Shown here piece after piece: positions 63,202-64,000 of a DNA stretch of 64,000 nucleotides (within the stretch, counting starts at the first letter, position 1; each line of letters begins with the position of its first letter). This DNA comes from Streptomyces flaveolus (GTDB lineage Bacteria > Actinomycetota > Actinomycetes > Streptomycetales > Streptomycetaceae). The DNA is taken from assembly GCF_014648815.1 (NCBI RefSeq), contig NZ_BMRV01000002.1, positions 1 through 64,000 on the forward strand, read 5' to 3'. The notes beneath the pieces are model-generated. The model made no database searches and was not told the DNA's origin. It saw only the letters and a program-made list of their open reading frames with translations. Made by a program: the position numbers and the translations under genes.

Positions 63202-63951
63202 ATGCTGCTCCACGACACCGGCCTCATCTACGGCCGCTATCTGCGCCAGTCCCTGCGCTCCCGCTTCGCGCTGCTGTTCGGCGTCCTGATGCCGCTGCTG
63301 TACCTGCTCTTCTTCGGCCCGCTGCTGACCGACCTGCCGCTCGGCGGACAGGGCAGCTCATGGCAGGTGCTCGTGCCCGGCCTGCTGCTCCAACTCGGAC
63401 TGTTCGGCGCCTCCTTCGCCGGTTTCTCGGTCATCATCGAGAACGGCCAGGGCGTCGTCGAGCGTATGCGCGTCACCCCCGTCAGCCGCCTCGCGCTGCT
63501 GCTGGGCCGGGTACTGCGGGACGCCACGGTGTTCGCCTTCCAGGCGGTGCTGCTGGTGCTGGCGGCGGTGGTGATGGGCCTGCGGGCGCCGCTGCCCGGC
63601 ATCCTGATCGGCTTCGCGTTCGTCGCCCTGCTCACGGTCTCGCTGGCCTCGCTGTCGTACGCGCTGGCGATGAAGGTGCGTACCCCGCAGGAGTTCGGGC
63701 CCACGATCAACGCGCTCACCATGCCGTCGATGCTGCTGTCCGGCCTGATGCTCCCGATGACGCTGGGGCCGCGGTGGCTGGACGTGCTGTCGCACCTCAT
63801 GCCGTTCCGCTATCTGGTCGACGCGGTCCGGGACGCCTACGTCGGCAGCTACGCGACGGCGCACATGCTGTACGGCGCCCTCGTCGCCGTCGCCTTCACC
63901 GCGCTGGCCGTGACGGTGGGCACACGCGTCTTCCGGACCGCCGGAGCGTAA
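63202..63951 (+). CDS. DrrB-type ABC-2 exporter permease
   Basis: A 249-residue permease with about six transmembrane segments. Start LHDTGLIYGRYLRQSLRSRF, ABC-2 signature-like region GFAFVALLTVSLASLSYALA, and SHLMPFRYLVDAVRDAYVG near the end. ATG 63202 follows GAGGA. Works with the ATPase upstream. Confidence 0.94.
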   Translation: MLLHDTGLIYGRYLRQSLRSRFALLFGVLMPLLYLLFFGPLLTDLPLGGQGSSWQVLVPGLLLQLGLFGASFAGFSVIIENGQGVVERMRVTPVSRLALLLGRVLRDATVFAFQAVLLVLAAVVMGLRAPLPGILIGFAFVALLTVSLASLSYALAMKVRTPQEFGPTINALTMPSMLLSGLMLPMTLGPRWLDVLSHLMPFRYLVDAVRDAYVGSYATAHMLYGALVAVAFTALAVTVGTRVFRTAGA

Positions 63952-63964
63952 CTACGCTGGCCCC

Positions 63965-64000
63965 ATGGTCAACCTGACGCGCATCTACACCCGGACCGGA
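63965..64000 (+). CDS. PduO-type ATP:cob(I)alamin adenosyltransferase, 5' end (partial)
   Basis: Only 12 codons are visible: MVNLTRIYTRTG, the conserved PduO N terminus. TACGCT (63953-63958) lies 6 nt before ATG 63965, suggesting a leaderless mRNA. The enzyme makes adenosylcobalamin, the cofactor of IcmA and related mutases. The call rests on this short motif and runs off the window edge. Confidence 0.8.
   Translation, partial: MVNLTRIYTRTG

Overview
The window is chromosomal DNA from a high-GC actinomycete, almost certainly a Streptomyces. Codon third positions are nearly all G or C and GTG starts are common. The sequence holds a complete scy-filP polarity/cytoskeleton pair, a GlgE trehalose-to-glucan pathway, actinobacterial NucS, and the DUF6230/DUF6114 and SCO5389-type families. 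From memory, gene order resembles the S. coelicolor core from about SCO5443 down to SCO5380; this was not checked by search. No IS element, phage gene, tRNA, rRNA or CRISPR array was seen.

Layout. 1-6282: glgE (3' end), treS, mak/pep2 and glgB, converting trehalose to maltose, maltose 1-phosphate and branched alpha-glucan. 6293-10934 (minus): HelR-type RNA polymerase-recycling helicase, a coupled MerR/thioredoxin pair and a DctA-type dicarboxylate symporter. 11089-13820: a CitA/DcuS-type kinase and its response regulator, separated by two small coupled reading frames that look like a tandem duplication. 13943-17118: CUT1 sugar importer without ATPase. 17239-19792: tandem-XRE protein, alpha/beta hydrolase, WYL regulator. 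19839-25932: central carbon block pfkA, pta-ackA, pyk. 26023-28744: exported/membrane trio. 29396-33005: CnoX-like thioredoxin-TPR protein, TetR and isobutyryl-CoA mutase large subunit. 33080-34695: two DUF3817 proteins with a MarR regulator and a MTH1187-type protein. 34872-36935: three tandem AIM24 paralogues. 37040-41683: MarR, an OmpR-type two-component system, a divergent PepSY protein and an MFS exporter. 41854-44649: meaB, acetyl-CoA acetyltransferase, methylmalonyl-CoA epimerase. 44885-54133: scy, filP and two tandem ABC exporter pairs. 54141-64000: small zinc protein, luciferase-like monooxygenase, SCO5389-type protein, nucS, a large membrane-anchored AAA-like protein, STAS protein, 3-hydroxyacyl-CoA dehydrogenase, TetR/ABC exporter, and the first codons of a PduO-type adenosyltransferase.

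The genes fall into a few themes: alpha-glucan/trehalose storage, glycolysis and acetate overflow, and acyl-CoA/B12-dependent carbon-skeleton rearrangement (IcmA, MeaB, epimerase, adenosyltransferase, thiolase, dehydrogenase). Most are ordinary Streptomyces core genes. The most unusual features are the duplicated, ATGA-coupled mini-genes between the sensor kinase and its regulator, the histone-like lysine-rich tail on GlgB, the MerR/Trx operon with a textbook 19-bp-spacer operator and leaderless start, the near-perfect dyad over the icmA promoter, and the AIM24 triplet. Start sites were chosen by ribosome-binding site, stop/start overlap or, for about ten genes, a TANNNT hexamer 6-8 nt before the start codon that predicts a leaderless mRNA.
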